This document shows positions 8,391-17,093 of a stretch of 64,000 nt of DNA, in pieces; position 1 is the stretch's first letter, and every line of letters begins with the position of its first letter. The notes below the pieces were generated by a model that was not told the origin of the DNA, ran no database searches, and worked only from the letters and a program-made list of their open reading frames with translations. Made by a program: the position numbers and the translations under genes. The stretch is from an uncultured Leucobacter sp. (GTDB lineage: Bacteria; Actinomycetota; Actinomycetes; Actinomycetales; Microbacteriaceae): the NCBI GenBank assembly GCA_937967375.1, contig CALCJF010000011.1:1-64000 (forward strand), in the 5' to 3' direction.

Positions 8391-10067
8391 ATGACAGCAA
8401 CGCTTGTGGCGCAAGGGATCGCCGGTGGCCACGCTCATCGCACGCTTTTTGAGGGGCTCGATCTCACCGTCGCCCCGGGTGACGTCGTGGGCGTCGTCGG
8501 CGTGAACGGGGCCGGCAAGTCGACGCTGCTTCGCATTCTCGCGGGAGACCTGGCACCGCAGGAGGGCGAGGTTCACCTGGCACCCGCTGACGCCTTCGTG
8601 GGCTGGCTGCCGCAGGAGCACGAGCGGGTCGAGGGCGAGACGGTCGCCGAGTACATCGCGCGCCGCACTGGCTGCGCGCGGGCGACCGAAGAGATGGATG
8701 CCGCGGCCGCGGCGCTCGGCGAGCCGGCTCCGCCCGGCGCACCCGACCCGAACGACGTGTACGCCGCAGCACTCGAACGCTGGCTCGCGAGCGGGGCAGC
8801 CGACCTCGAAGACCGGCTGCCCGCGGTGCTCGCCGAGCTGGGCCTCGACACCACCAAGTCCGATGCGAGCGGCGAGGTCTCGGCTAGCTCGCTGATGACC
8901 TCGCTCTCGGGAGGCCAAGCGGCCCGCGTCGGCCTTGCGGCGCTGCTGCTCTCGCGGTTCGACATCGCCCTGCTCGACGAGCCGACCAACGACCTCGACC
9001 TTGACGGTCTCGAACGCCTCGAGCGCTTCGTTCAGGGGCTGCGAGGCGGCGTCGTGCTCGTGAGCCATGACCGCGAGTTTCTGTCGCGCTGCGTCACCCG
9101 GGTGCTCGAGCTCGACCTTGCGCAGCAAAGCAACCACATCTACGGCGGCGGCTACGACTCGTATCTCGAAGAGCGGGCCATCGCGCGCCAGCACAAGCGC
9201 GACGACTACGACGAGTTCGCCCGCAAGAAGGCCGACCTGGTGGCTCGCGCCCGCACGCAGCGCGAGTGGTCGAGCCAGGGCACGCGCAACGCGATGCGCA
9301 AGGCGCCAGACAACGACAAGATCAAGCGCCGCGCGTCGATGGAGTCGAGCGAGAAGCAGGCGCAGAAGGTGCGCCAGATGGAGAGCCGCATTCGTCGGCT
9401 CGAGGAGGTCGAAGAGCCTCGCAAAGAGTGGCAGCTAGAGTTCACGATCGGTGCGGCGCCGCGGTCGAGTTCGGTCGTGGCGACGCTGAGCGAGGCGCGG
9501 GTGGTGCAGGGCGACTTCGTGCTCGGCCCCGTGTCGCTGCAGTTGAACGCGGGGGATCGCGTGGGCATCACCGGGCCGAACGGTGCGGGCAAGTCGACGC
9601 TGCTGCGCACGCTGCTGGGGCGCCGCGCGCCCGGTTCGGGCACGGCCAGCCTCGGCACCTCGGTTGCGATCGGCGAGATCGACCAGGCTCGCTCGCTCTT
9701 TGCCGACAATGTGCCGCTCGCGGAGGCGTTCGAGCGGCAGATGCCCGAGATGACGAGCGCCGAGGTGCGCACGCTGCTCGCGAAGTTCGGCCTGAAAGCC
9801 GACCACGTGCTGCGGCCCGGCAGCGAGCTGTCACCGGGGGAGCGCACCCGCGCCGGCATGGCCCTGCTGCAGGCGCAGGGCGTCAACGTGCTCGTGCTCG
9901 ACGAGCCCACGAACCACCTCGACCTGCCCGCTATCGAGCAGCTCGAACAGGCCCTCGAGAGCTATGAGGGTGCCCTGCTACTCGTCACCCACGATCGGCG
10001 CATGCTCGAGCAGGTGCGCCTCGACCGGCACTGGCACGTCGAGGGCGGCGCCGTTACGGAGAGATAG
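8391..10067 (+). CDS. ABC-F family ATPase
   Basis: A 558-residue soluble protein with two ABC ATPase domains and no membrane segment. Walker A motifs are GVNGAGKST (near 41) and GPNGAGKST (near 398); signatures are LSGGQAARVGLA and LSPGERTRAGMA; Walker B motifs are ALLDEPTNDLD and VLDEPTNHLD. A charged linker of about 100 residues joins them. ABC-F proteins act on the ribosome; whether this one is a housekeeping factor or gives antibiotic protection cannot be told. TAGGCT at 8379-8384 lies 6 nt before ATG 8391, indicating a leaderless transcript. Its 3' end overlaps the convergent hydrolase gene by 14 bp. Confidence 0.92.
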   Translation: MTATLVAQGIAGGHAHRTLFEGLDLTVAPGDVVGVVGVNGAGKSTLLRILAGDLAPQEGEVHLAPADAFVGWLPQEHERVEGETVAEYIARRTGCARATEEMDAAAAALGEPAPPGAPDPNDVYAAALERWLASGAADLEDRLPAVLAELGLDTTKSDASGEVSASSLMTSLSGGQAARVGLAALLLSRFDIALLDEPTNDLDLDGLERLERFVQGLRGGVVLVSHDREFLSRCVTRVLELDLAQQSNHIYGGGYDSYLEERAIARQHKRDDYDEFARKKADLVARARTQREWSSQGTRNAMRKAPDNDKIKRRASMESSEKQAQKVRQMESRIRRLEEVEEPRKEWQLEFTIGAAPRSSSVVATLSEARVVQGDFVLGPVSLQLNAGDRVGITGPNGAGKSTLLRTLLGRRAPGSGTASLGTSVAIGEIDQARSLFADNVPLAEAFERQMPEMTSAEVRTLLAKFGLKADHVLRPGSELSPGERTRAGMALLQAQGVNVLVLDEPTNHLDLPAIEQLEQALESYEGALLLVTHDRRMLEQVRLDRHWHVEGGAVTER

Positions 10068-10746
10068 ACGACGGGGCGGCCCCGGCGGCGACCTCGCGCA
10101 CGACCTCGCGCGTGCGCGGGTGGGCGAGAATGCGAAAGTGGCCCCCGGTCTCGACGCGAACGTTCAGCGCGCCGTCGAGTTCGCTGCCGCCGGGAATGTG
10201 CGGGTCGAACTCCGGGTAGACCGACACGATGCGGGCGTTCGGGTCGCGGGCGGCCGCGAGCTGCAGCAGCGTCGCGTCGTTCGGGCGAAACGCTCGCAGC
10301 GTTCGGCCCACGAGCAGCGAGGCATAGCGCGAGCCGCCGAACGGCGTCGCGATGGCGACCATGGTGCGGATCCTCTGCTCTGCGTCACCGAAACTCATGA
10401 CGTGCTTGCCGATCAACCCGCCCTTGCTGTGCGCGACGATCACGACGCCGCGCAGCTCGCGCGCCGCAATGTAGTCGTGCACGAGTCGCGCCCCAGACAG
10501 CACCGGGATGCGGTTGTTTCGCAGCGGCTCGATGACGTGCACGGGGTGGCCCAGTTCGTGCAGTTCGCGAATCAGCGGCAGCATGAAGCGCCAGGGTTCG
10601 TAGACTCCGGGCACGACGACGATCGGCGAGCGGTGCCCGCTCGCGAACGCGCTCGCCCGGCGCCGCGAGAAGGCCGAGCGAAGCTGCCGCCAGCCCGCAT
10701 AGAGGTAATCGGCAGCCCACCAGGCGGCTTGCCGCAACATCCTCAT
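10054..10746 (-). CDS. Alpha/beta-fold hydrolase, lipase-like
   Basis: A 230-residue alpha/beta hydrolase with the nucleophile elbow VIVAHSKGGLIG (Ser in A-H-S-K-G), a PIVVVPGVYEPW oxyanion-strand region and a C-terminal GGHFRILAHP carrying the likely catalytic His. Its ATG overlaps the stop of the LysR gene by four bases on the minus strand, so the two are coupled. A triacylglycerol-lipase-like or esterase activity is likely, with substrate unknown. Confidence 0.75.
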   Translation of the reverse strand: MRMLRQAAWWAADYLYAGWRQLRSAFSRRRASAFASGHRSPIVVVPGVYEPWRFMLPLIRELHELGHPVHVIEPLRNNRIPVLSGARLVHDYIAARELRGVVIVAHSKGGLIGKHVMSFGDAEQRIRTMVAIATPFGGSRYASLLVGRTLRAFRPNDATLLQLAAARDPNARIVSVYPEFDPHIPGGSELDGALNVRVETGGHFRILAHPRTREVVREVAAGAAPSSISP

Positions 10747-11633
10747 CGCTCAGTCCAGCCGTTTTCGGCGCCCCCGAGATGCCGCAGCAGCGCATGGGTT
10801 GCGTGGTTGGGTCGGTCTCGCCAGATCACCCCGAACTGCGATCGTGCGGCGTCGTCGCCGATGGGCACCGCAACGACGCCCTCTGGCCCGACTGCGTTTC
10901 TTGCGCTGAGCGCCCCTACGCCGATGCCGCGGCTCGCGAGCATGCGCACGTAGGCCGCTGACGAGACCTCCCATCGGGGCTCGACTCTGGCCGTGCCCGC
11001 GCGCGAGAGAAGATTCTCGAGAGCGGCGCGCGCGCCAGTTCCTCGTGGGAGGGCCACGATGTCGGTCTTTGCGAACTCGGCCGGGCGGATGCTCTTGCGT
11101 GTCGCCCATGGGTGCTCGGCTCCCACGACGGCGACGAGCGCGTCGTCGAAGATCACCATCGACTCGACGTCTGCGGGGGGTGCCCCGGCCCACGCGACGA
11201 CCGCGACGTCGGCTGTGCCCTCGCGCACCTGGGTGATGATGTCTGACGAGGTGCCCTCGTGAAGCCGCAGGTCGATGCCAGGATGCTGATGATGGGTGGC
11301 CGCGAGCGCGTCGAACAGGGGCTCCCAAGTGAGGCCGGTGATGGTTGCGACGCGAAGGGATCCCGTGACGAGGCCGCGGATGTCGTTTGCGACCCCCGTG
11401 ACGTCGTCGATAGCGGCGAGTGCCGCGCGAACGTACGGGGTGAGGCGATCGCCCGCCGGCGTGAGCTTGGCGCGTCGGGTGCTGCGATCGATGAGCGTGA
11501 CGCCGAGCTCCTGTTCGAGCTTTCGCAGTTGTGTGCTGATGCCCGACTGATTGATGTGCATGGCCCTGGCGGCTGCGGTGAAGGTTCCCTCGTCAATCAC
11601 TGCGAGGAAGTATCTGAGTTGATGCAGCTCCAT
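10743..11633 (-). CDS. LysR family transcriptional regulator
   Basis: A 296-residue LysR regulator: N-terminal winged helix-turn-helix (MELHQLRYFLAVIDEGTFTA, then INQSGISTQLRKLEQELG) and a periplasmic-binding-like effector domain from about residue 90. It is divergent from the amidohydrolase and ABC transporter genes, so it most likely controls them in response to the imported substrate or a product. The coupled downstream gene encodes a hydrolase. Confidence 0.92.
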   Translation of the reverse strand: MELHQLRYFLAVIDEGTFTAAARAMHINQSGISTQLRKLEQELGVTLIDRSTRRAKLTPAGDRLTPYVRAALAAIDDVTGVANDIRGLVTGSLRVATITGLTWEPLFDALAATHHQHPGIDLRLHEGTSSDIITQVREGTADVAVVAWAGAPPADVESMVIFDDALVAVVGAEHPWATRKSIRPAEFAKTDIVALPRGTGARAALENLLSRAGTARVEPRWEVSSAAYVRMLASRGIGVGALSARNAVGPEGVVAVPIGDDAARSQFGVIWRDRPNHATHALLRHLGGAENGWTER

Positions 11634-11641
11634 GTGTATTA

Positions 11642-11657
11642 AGCATAGTTATCATGC
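11642..11657 (-). promoter_or_regulatory. LysR promoter and candidate operator
   Basis: On the minus strand TATGCT (11642-11647) is a -10-like box 8 nt upstream of the LysR start. It overlaps the interrupted palindrome GCAT-N7-ATGC at 11643-11657, which has the T-N11-A layout of LysR-type binding sites. This fits autoregulation and control of the divergent amidohydrolase. Confidence 0.45.
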
Positions 11658-11747
11658 GAACTAGATGTTGGACACATGAATCAGGGAACGGAATCCTTGG
11701 ATGAGCATGAAGGCGTGCAAGAAGGTTTGCGCAGAAGGGCGTTGACG

Positions 11748-13370
11748 ATGGAGTCATTGGAATCGGTGTTGTACACGAACGGAATCGTGTTCACTGCGGC
11801 GGGCAGATCATGGGCTGACGCGATGCTTGTCGTTGGAGAGCGCATCGCGTATGTCGGCGATGCTCAGACCGCTCGCCGGGTCGCGGGAGCAGACACTCGT
11901 GAGGTCGATCTGCAAGGCAGGCTGGTAGTTCCCGGGTTTGTGGATGCGCATGCGCACGTGCTCATGACAGGGCAGTCGCTCATGCAACTCGACTTGATGA
12001 CCGCAGACAGCTTGGACGAGATTCAGCAGCGAACCGCACGTTGGGCGGCCGACAACGCAGATGCGCCGAGGCTTCGCCTGACGGCGTGGAAGCACTCGGC
12101 GCTGCCGGGCGGAAAGCCCTCGAAGCAGATGCTCGACGAGATTGTCTCGAACAAGCCTGTCTACGCGCAGGCGTACGACTTTCACTCGATGTGGCTCAAT
12201 TCTGCCGCGCTCGCCGAACTGGGTATCGACGCGAATACGCCGCAGGTGCCGGGAGGCGAGATTCACCTCGACCCGGTCACGGGCGAGCCCACCGGATACA
12301 TCGACGAAACCGCGATGCATCGCTATGTCTGGCCGCGTCTCGTCGCGTTCGAGACGACGTCGGATCACGACGAGCAGCGAGATGTCGCGCTCGAGGCGTA
12401 TCGCTCGCTCGGCATCACCGGCGCGACCGAGATGGCAATGGACGAGAACATTCTCGAGTCGTTCATGCGCGCTGAAGCGGCAGGAGCGCTCACGACCAGG
12501 CTGACGGCGCACTGGATCGTTCGCATGGACCCGGACCCGAACGTGGTGAGATCGCGCGTAGAACGAGCGATCGAGCTGTTCCGCTCGCACCAGTCAAAAC
12601 TGCTGCGCGTCGTCGGCATCAAGTGCGTGATTGATGGCACCGTCGACGGCTGCACCGCCGCACTGGGCACGCCATACGCGAACGGACACGTCGCAGACCC
12701 GATCTGGACGCTGGATGCGCTTGCTCCGGTCGTCGAACTCGCCGATGAGGCAGGCATGCAAGTGGCAATGCACGCCATCGGTGACGAGGCGATTCGCATC
12801 GCGATTGAAGCGGTCGAAGCCGCGGTGCGTGCGAACGGCCCGAGGGTGCGCAGGCATCGCATCGAACACTTAGAAGTCGTGAATCCCGAAGAGATCGAGC
12901 GCCTTGCCGCGCTCGGCATCACCGCGAGCATGCAGCCCGTGCATGCAGACCCGAAGATCCAGGACAATTGGAGGGCGATGCTCGGTGATTCCCGCATTGA
13001 CCGCGGGTTCCCGTGGCCCGAGATGACCGACGCTGGTGCCACCCTTGCGTTCGGTACCGACGCGCCCACCGCGCCGCTCAGTCCGCTGCGCAACATGTAC
13101 GTCGCGGCGACCAGACGCTCGACTTTCGACCCCGAGCTCGAAGCGAACGTTGCGCGGTACGCACTGCCGCTCGCAGATGCGGTAAGGCACGCCACCCGCG
13201 ACGCGGCGTGGGCCTGCGGTTCTGACGGCTACACCGGCGAGCTCTCAGCTGGTCTGCTCGCCGATTTCGTGGTCATCGACCGCAATATTTTCGACCGCCC
13301 GGTCGAGGAACTGCTCGAAGCACGGGTCGTGCAGACCGTGCTCGGCGGTCGCACCGTGTTCGAAGCCTGA
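11748..13370 (+). CDS. Amidohydrolase family protein (YtcJ/NfdA-like)
   Basis: A 540-residue metal-dependent hydrolase of the amidohydrolase 3 subgroup. It shows the metal-binding DAHAHV near residue 65, QVAMHAIGDEAI, RHRIEHLEVV and a late FGTDAP Asp motif. I chose ATG 11748 because AAGGG at 11735-11739 precedes it; an in-frame ATG at 11676 would add 24 non-conserved residues. YtcJ/NfdA relatives hydrolyse formamides or related amides. Being first in a run with a Dpp/Opp-type importer, it probably processes what that importer brings in, or a metabolite of it. Confidence 0.87.
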   Translation: MESLESVLYTNGIVFTAAGRSWADAMLVVGERIAYVGDAQTARRVAGADTREVDLQGRLVVPGFVDAHAHVLMTGQSLMQLDLMTADSLDEIQQRTARWAADNADAPRLRLTAWKHSALPGGKPSKQMLDEIVSNKPVYAQAYDFHSMWLNSAALAELGIDANTPQVPGGEIHLDPVTGEPTGYIDETAMHRYVWPRLVAFETTSDHDEQRDVALEAYRSLGITGATEMAMDENILESFMRAEAAGALTTRLTAHWIVRMDPDPNVVRSRVERAIELFRSHQSKLLRVVGIKCVIDGTVDGCTAALGTPYANGHVADPIWTLDALAPVVELADEAGMQVAMHAIGDEAIRIAIEAVEAAVRANGPRVRRHRIEHLEVVNPEEIERLAALGITASMQPVHADPKIQDNWRAMLGDSRIDRGFPWPEMTDAGATLAFGTDAPTAPLSPLRNMYVAATRRSTFDPELEANVARYALPLADAVRHATRDAAWACGSDGYTGELSAGLLADFVVIDRNIFDRPVEELLEARVVQTVLGGRTVFEA

Positions 13371-13383
13371 CGGGATCTGATAG

Positions 13384-14343
13384 ATGAACATTGTCAGATT
13401 CGTTCTCAGCAGGGCCTTCGGAATGGCGGTCACCCTGCTCATCGCGACGTTCGTGATCTTCGGGTCGCTGTTTCTGGCCCCGGGCAACCCCATCACCTTC
13501 CTCACCCAGGGGCGCACCGCCTCTCCCGAGGTGATCGCTCAACTCGAGGCGCAGTATCACCTCAACGAGCCGTTTCTCGTGCAGTATGGCAAGTGGCTAC
13601 TCGGCGTGTTGCAGGGCGATCTCGGCCGGTCGATCCTGTTGAACCAGGAGATCACCGGGATCCTCGGACCGCTTGCGATCAACACCCTGTTTCTTGTCGG
13701 CTACGCGGCCGTGCTGATCGTCGTAATCGGCATGGTGGTGGGAGTGTTTGCAGGGCTGAAGCCAGGCTGGGTCGACGGAGTACTGATGACCGCGGCGACC
13801 GTCATGATGTCGGTGCCCGCGTTCGTCGCCGCGGTCGTGCTGATTCTGGTCTTTTCGGTGCAGCTCGGTTGGTTTCCGGTGTTCGGTGCGGGGGAAGGGT
13901 TTCTCGACAGGCTGCACCACACCACGCTCCCCGCGATCTCTCTCGCGATGATGTCTATCGCGTTCATGGCGAGGCTCACCCGGGTATCGGTGCGCCAGGA
14001 GCTGAACTCCGAGCATTTTCAGACCGGCATCAGCCGCGGCCTGCCCTACGGACTCGTCGTGCGCCGTCACGTGCTGCGCAACGCTGCAGTTCCCGTGCTC
14101 ACCACAGCGGGTGTGGCGGTCGCCACGCTGATCGCGATTACGACGGTCGTGGAACAGATCTTCCAGCTGAATGGCCTCGGCAGCTACCTGCTCTCGGCTG
14201 TACAGCGGCAGGACTTTCCGGTGGTGCAGGCGATCTGCTTGATCTACGTTGCGGTCTTCATCGTCTTCAACACGCTGATCGATCTTTCTTACTCACTGCT
14301 GGATCCTCGTATTCCGCTCGGCTCGACGGAGGCCGCAAAATGA
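13384..14343 (+). CDS. ABC transporter permease, DppB/OppB family
   Basis: A 319-residue inner-membrane permease with about six transmembrane segments. The N-terminal FVLSRAFGMAVTLLIATFVI and the C-terminal SYSLLDPRIPLG are typical of the DppB/OppB/NikB family. The start lies 13 bp after the amidohydrolase stop. Its stop overlaps the start of the next permease (ATGA). Together with the next four genes it forms a complete peptide/nickel-type importer. Confidence 0.92.
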   Translation: MNIVRFVLSRAFGMAVTLLIATFVIFGSLFLAPGNPITFLTQGRTASPEVIAQLEAQYHLNEPFLVQYGKWLLGVLQGDLGRSILLNQEITGILGPLAINTLFLVGYAAVLIVVIGMVVGVFAGLKPGWVDGVLMTAATVMMSVPAFVAAVVLILVFSVQLGWFPVFGAGEGFLDRLHHTTLPAISLAMMSIAFMARLTRVSVRQELNSEHFQTGISRGLPYGLVVRRHVLRNAAVPVLTTAGVAVATLIAITTVVEQIFQLNGLGSYLLSAVQRQDFPVVQAICLIYVAVFIVFNTLIDLSYSLLDPRIPLGSTEAAK

Positions 14344-15209
14344 CCACGGCATCGATTGACGTGCAGCTGAAGCGGCGCGCCTCGGGGCGATTGCTCGATA
14401 CGCTCAAGAGCCTCGGCTGGGCCGGATGGATCGCGCTCGGTGTGCTGCTCGCCGCCGCTTTCGTTGCGATCTTCGGCCCCCTTCTCACGACCCAGGATCC
14501 GAACGCGGTGAACCTGGCCTCCGCCTACGGGGCCCCGGCTCCGGGCCACCCGCTCGGCTTCGACGCGAGTGGGCGCGACCTGTTCACCCGGCTCGTCTAC
14601 GGCGCGAGAACCACGCTGCTCGGCCCGCTGCTGCTCGTCGCATTCGCCACCACCCTCGGCACCACGATCGCGCTGGTCGCGGTCTGGCGCGGCGGTTGGC
14701 TCGACACCGCGATCAGCCGCACTGTAGACGCAGCGTTCGCGTTTCCAGGCCTGCTGCTCGCGATTCTCGTCGCGGCCATCTTCGGTGCCGGACTGTTGAC
14801 CGCTGTGGTGGCGCTGACGTTCGCCTTTACGCCGTACCTGATCAGAATCGTCCGGAGCGCCGCGTTGAAAGAACGTTCGCTGCCATACGTTGCCGCGCTG
14901 CAGGTGCAGGGTGTCTCTGGGTTCGCGATCTGCGTGCGGCACATGCTGCCCAATCTGGTGCCGACCATCGTCGCCAACGGGTTTCAAGCTTTCGGCGAAT
15001 CGCTCATCGCGCTCGCCTCGCTCTCGTTCATCGGCCTCGGGGTACAGGCGCCGACCGCCGACTGGGGAGCGATGGTTGCCAACGGCATGACCGGCGTGCT
15101 GAGCGGGTTTCCGCAGGAATCTCTCTATGCGTGCCTCTTGATCGTGCTCGTAGTGGGTGCGGCGAACATGCTCGGAGATCGGATCGTTGGAAAGGCAGTG
15201 CAGCTGTGA
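14340..15209 (+). CDS. ABC transporter permease, DppC/OppC family
   Basis: A 289-residue permease with an N-terminal membrane segment (AGWIALGVLLAAAFVAIFGP), the HPLGFDASGRDLFTRLVYGA signature and the cytoplasmic EAA-type loop before PNLVPTIVANGFQ. ATG 14340 overlaps the previous stop by four bases; the open frame extends upstream only as a shadow. It pairs with the DppB-like subunit to form the membrane channel. Confidence 0.92.
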   Translation: MTTASIDVQLKRRASGRLLDTLKSLGWAGWIALGVLLAAAFVAIFGPLLTTQDPNAVNLASAYGAPAPGHPLGFDASGRDLFTRLVYGARTTLLGPLLLVAFATTLGTTIALVAVWRGGWLDTAISRTVDAAFAFPGLLLAILVAAIFGAGLLTAVVALTFAFTPYLIRIVRSAALKERSLPYVAALQVQGVSGFAICVRHMLPNLVPTIVANGFQAFGESLIALASLSFIGLGVQAPTADWGAMVANGMTGVLSGFPQESLYACLLIVLVVGAANMLGDRIVGKAVQL

Positions 15210-16222
15210 ACCGCTTACTCGAAGTTGATCGCCTCGTGCTCGAAGCACGCGTCAAGGGGGAGCCCCGGGCGATTCTCAGGGATGTCTCGTTCGAGCTGTA
15301 TGAAGGCGAAGCGCTCGCGATGGTCGGCGAATCGGGATCGGGCAAGTCGATGACGGCGCGCACGATCAATCGGCTGCTCCCCTCGAACTTCACAGTGAGC
15401 GGCAACGTGCGGTTCGCGGGCCAAGACGTGTATTCGCTCCCTCAACATGCGTTGCGGCAGTATCGCGCGCATGATGTTTCGATGATCTTTCAGGATCCGC
15501 GTACGGCGATAAACCCTGTGCGCAAGGTTGGCGACTTTCTCACCGAAACGCTGCGGGTGAACGACGGCATGAGTCAGAAGGCCGCCGAGCAGCGTGCAGT
15601 CTCGCTGCTCGAGCAGGTGGGGATCGGCGACGGTGACCGACGGATGCGCCAGTACCCCCATGAGCTGTCGGGCGGGCTGCTGCAGCGGGTCATGATCGCA
15701 TCGGTGCTCGCGGGGCGCCCACGCTTGATTCTCGCAGACGAGCCGACGACGGCGCTCGACGTGACAACGCAGGCTGAGGTGATCGGTATCTTGAACAGGC
15801 TGCGGCACGAGTACGGTATCGCGTTGCTGTTCATCACCCACGACCTCGAACTCGCGGCGGCGATCTGCGACAGCACCGTCGTGATGTATGCCGGGCAGAT
15901 CATGGAGCGGCAGCTTTCGGATTCGCTGCACGAGCAGCCGCTGCACCCGTATGCCGCAGCACTGTTTCAGGCGCGCCCAGATCTCGCGAGGCGGCTACCT
16001 GAGCTTCGCGCAATTCCTGGCCAGCCGCTCGCCGCGTTCGATGCGCCGGCAGAGGGTTGCAGCTTTGCGGATCGCTGCGCCTTCGCCACCGCAGCGTGTC
16101 GCACTGGCGTCAGAACGCTCGAGCCGACGCCGGGTGGGCTCTCGCAGTGCCTCAGAGTCGATGAGTTGCGTGCTGAGATGGCGGCCGCGGTTGCACCGCT
16201 GGCTGAAGGGAGAATGCAATGA
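15206..16222 (+). CDS. ABC transporter ATPase, DppD/OppD family
   Basis: A 338-residue ATPase with Walker A GESGSGKS, Q-loop region IFQDPRTAINP, signature LSGGLLQRVMIA, Walker B LILADEPTTALD, and the C-terminal oligopeptide-transporter Cys-containing extension (GCSFADRCAFATAAC). The GTG start at 15206 overlaps the TGA of the DppC-like gene. It energises the importer with the following ATPase. Confidence 0.92.
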   Translation: MNRLLEVDRLVLEARVKGEPRAILRDVSFELYEGEALAMVGESGSGKSMTARTINRLLPSNFTVSGNVRFAGQDVYSLPQHALRQYRAHDVSMIFQDPRTAINPVRKVGDFLTETLRVNDGMSQKAAEQRAVSLLEQVGIGDGDRRMRQYPHELSGGLLQRVMIASVLAGRPRLILADEPTTALDVTTQAEVIGILNRLRHEYGIALLFITHDLELAAAICDSTVVMYAGQIMERQLSDSLHEQPLHPYAAALFQARPDLARRLPELRAIPGQPLAAFDAPAEGCSFADRCAFATAACRTGVRTLEPTPGGLSQCLRVDELRAEMAAAVAPLAEGRMQ

Positions 16223-17061
16223 ACCAGCAGTCGGCTGAGGCAGGCCAGCCCCTGCTCGTCGCGAGTTCGCTGACCAAACGATATAGAGGCAAGGGCGGCG
16301 CTCAACGCGACGGCTTTCTCGCGGTCGACGATGTCAGCTTCAGCGTGGCCGAGGGCACCTCGCTCGGAATCGTCGGCGAATCGGGATCGGGGAAGACTAC
16401 CGTCGCGAAGATGATCGTTGGGCTAGAAAGCGCGACCTCGGGATCTATCTCGATGAACGGCGATGATCGGACGCGACTCGCGAGAAACGCCCGAGTGCGG
16501 CGAGCAAGGGGTCGAGACATTCAGATCGTTTTCCAGGACCCCTACTCCTCACTCAACAGACGCCAAACGATCGGCAACGGCCTCGAAGAGATCGTGCGCC
16601 TGCACTTCGAGCTGACCGCCCATGAGGTGCGCGATCGGGTTGCCGAGCTGGCGAGCCTCGTCTCGATCAACGAACGGCACCTCTCGGCAAGACCCGGCGC
16701 CCTCTCAGGCGGGCAGCGGCAGCGTGTCGCCATTGCGCGTGCGCTCGCGGCAGAACCGAAGCTGTTGATCCTCGATGAGGCGGTGGCGGCTCTCGACGTT
16801 TCGATCCAGGCGCAGATTCTCAACCTGCTCACTGCTATCCAGAAGCAGAAGAAGATCACCTACCTCTTCATCAGCCACGACCTGGCGGTAGTCAGGCAGA
16901 TCACCGACGAGGCGATCGTGATGCGTCACGGCAAGATCGTCGAGGCCGGGCGAACCGCGGACATTCTCGATCACCCGAGCGACGACTACACCCGGTTGCT
17001 GCGAGAGAGCATTCCCCGGCGGGGTTGGAGCCCGCTCGGAAAACCATCTCTGATCCAATGA
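16219..17061 (+). CDS. ABC transporter ATPase, DppF/OppF family
   Basis: A 280-residue ATPase with Walker A GESGSGKTT, IVFQDPYSSLN, LSGGQRQRVAIARAL and LLILDEAVAALD. It lacks the long C-terminal Cys extension seen in the upstream DppD-like protein, so the tail is short. ATG 16219 overlaps the previous stop by four bases. It is the second nucleotide-binding subunit of the importer. Confidence 0.92.
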   Translation: MNQQSAEAGQPLLVASSLTKRYRGKGGAQRDGFLAVDDVSFSVAEGTSLGIVGESGSGKTTVAKMIVGLESATSGSISMNGDDRTRLARNARVRRARGRDIQIVFQDPYSSLNRRQTIGNGLEEIVRLHFELTAHEVRDRVAELASLVSINERHLSARPGALSGGQRQRVAIARALAAEPKLLILDEAVAALDVSIQAQILNLLTAIQKQKKITYLFISHDLAVVRQITDEAIVMRHGKIVEAGRTADILDHPSDDYTRLLRESIPRRGWSPLGKPSLIQ

Positions 17062-17093
17062 CCAACTCAATGAAGAGCAAGGAAACACCCACC

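Noticed and set aside
13593..14339. Open frame continuous upstream of the DppC-like gene
   Set aside because: Out-of-frame shadow inside the DppB-like gene; the true start ATG 14340 overlaps the previous stop and fits the family N-terminus.
17058..17093. ATG 17058 as start of the binding lipoprotein
   Set aside because: It overlaps the upstream stop but adds 12 polar residues before the signal peptide; ATG 17094 has the better ribosome-binding site.
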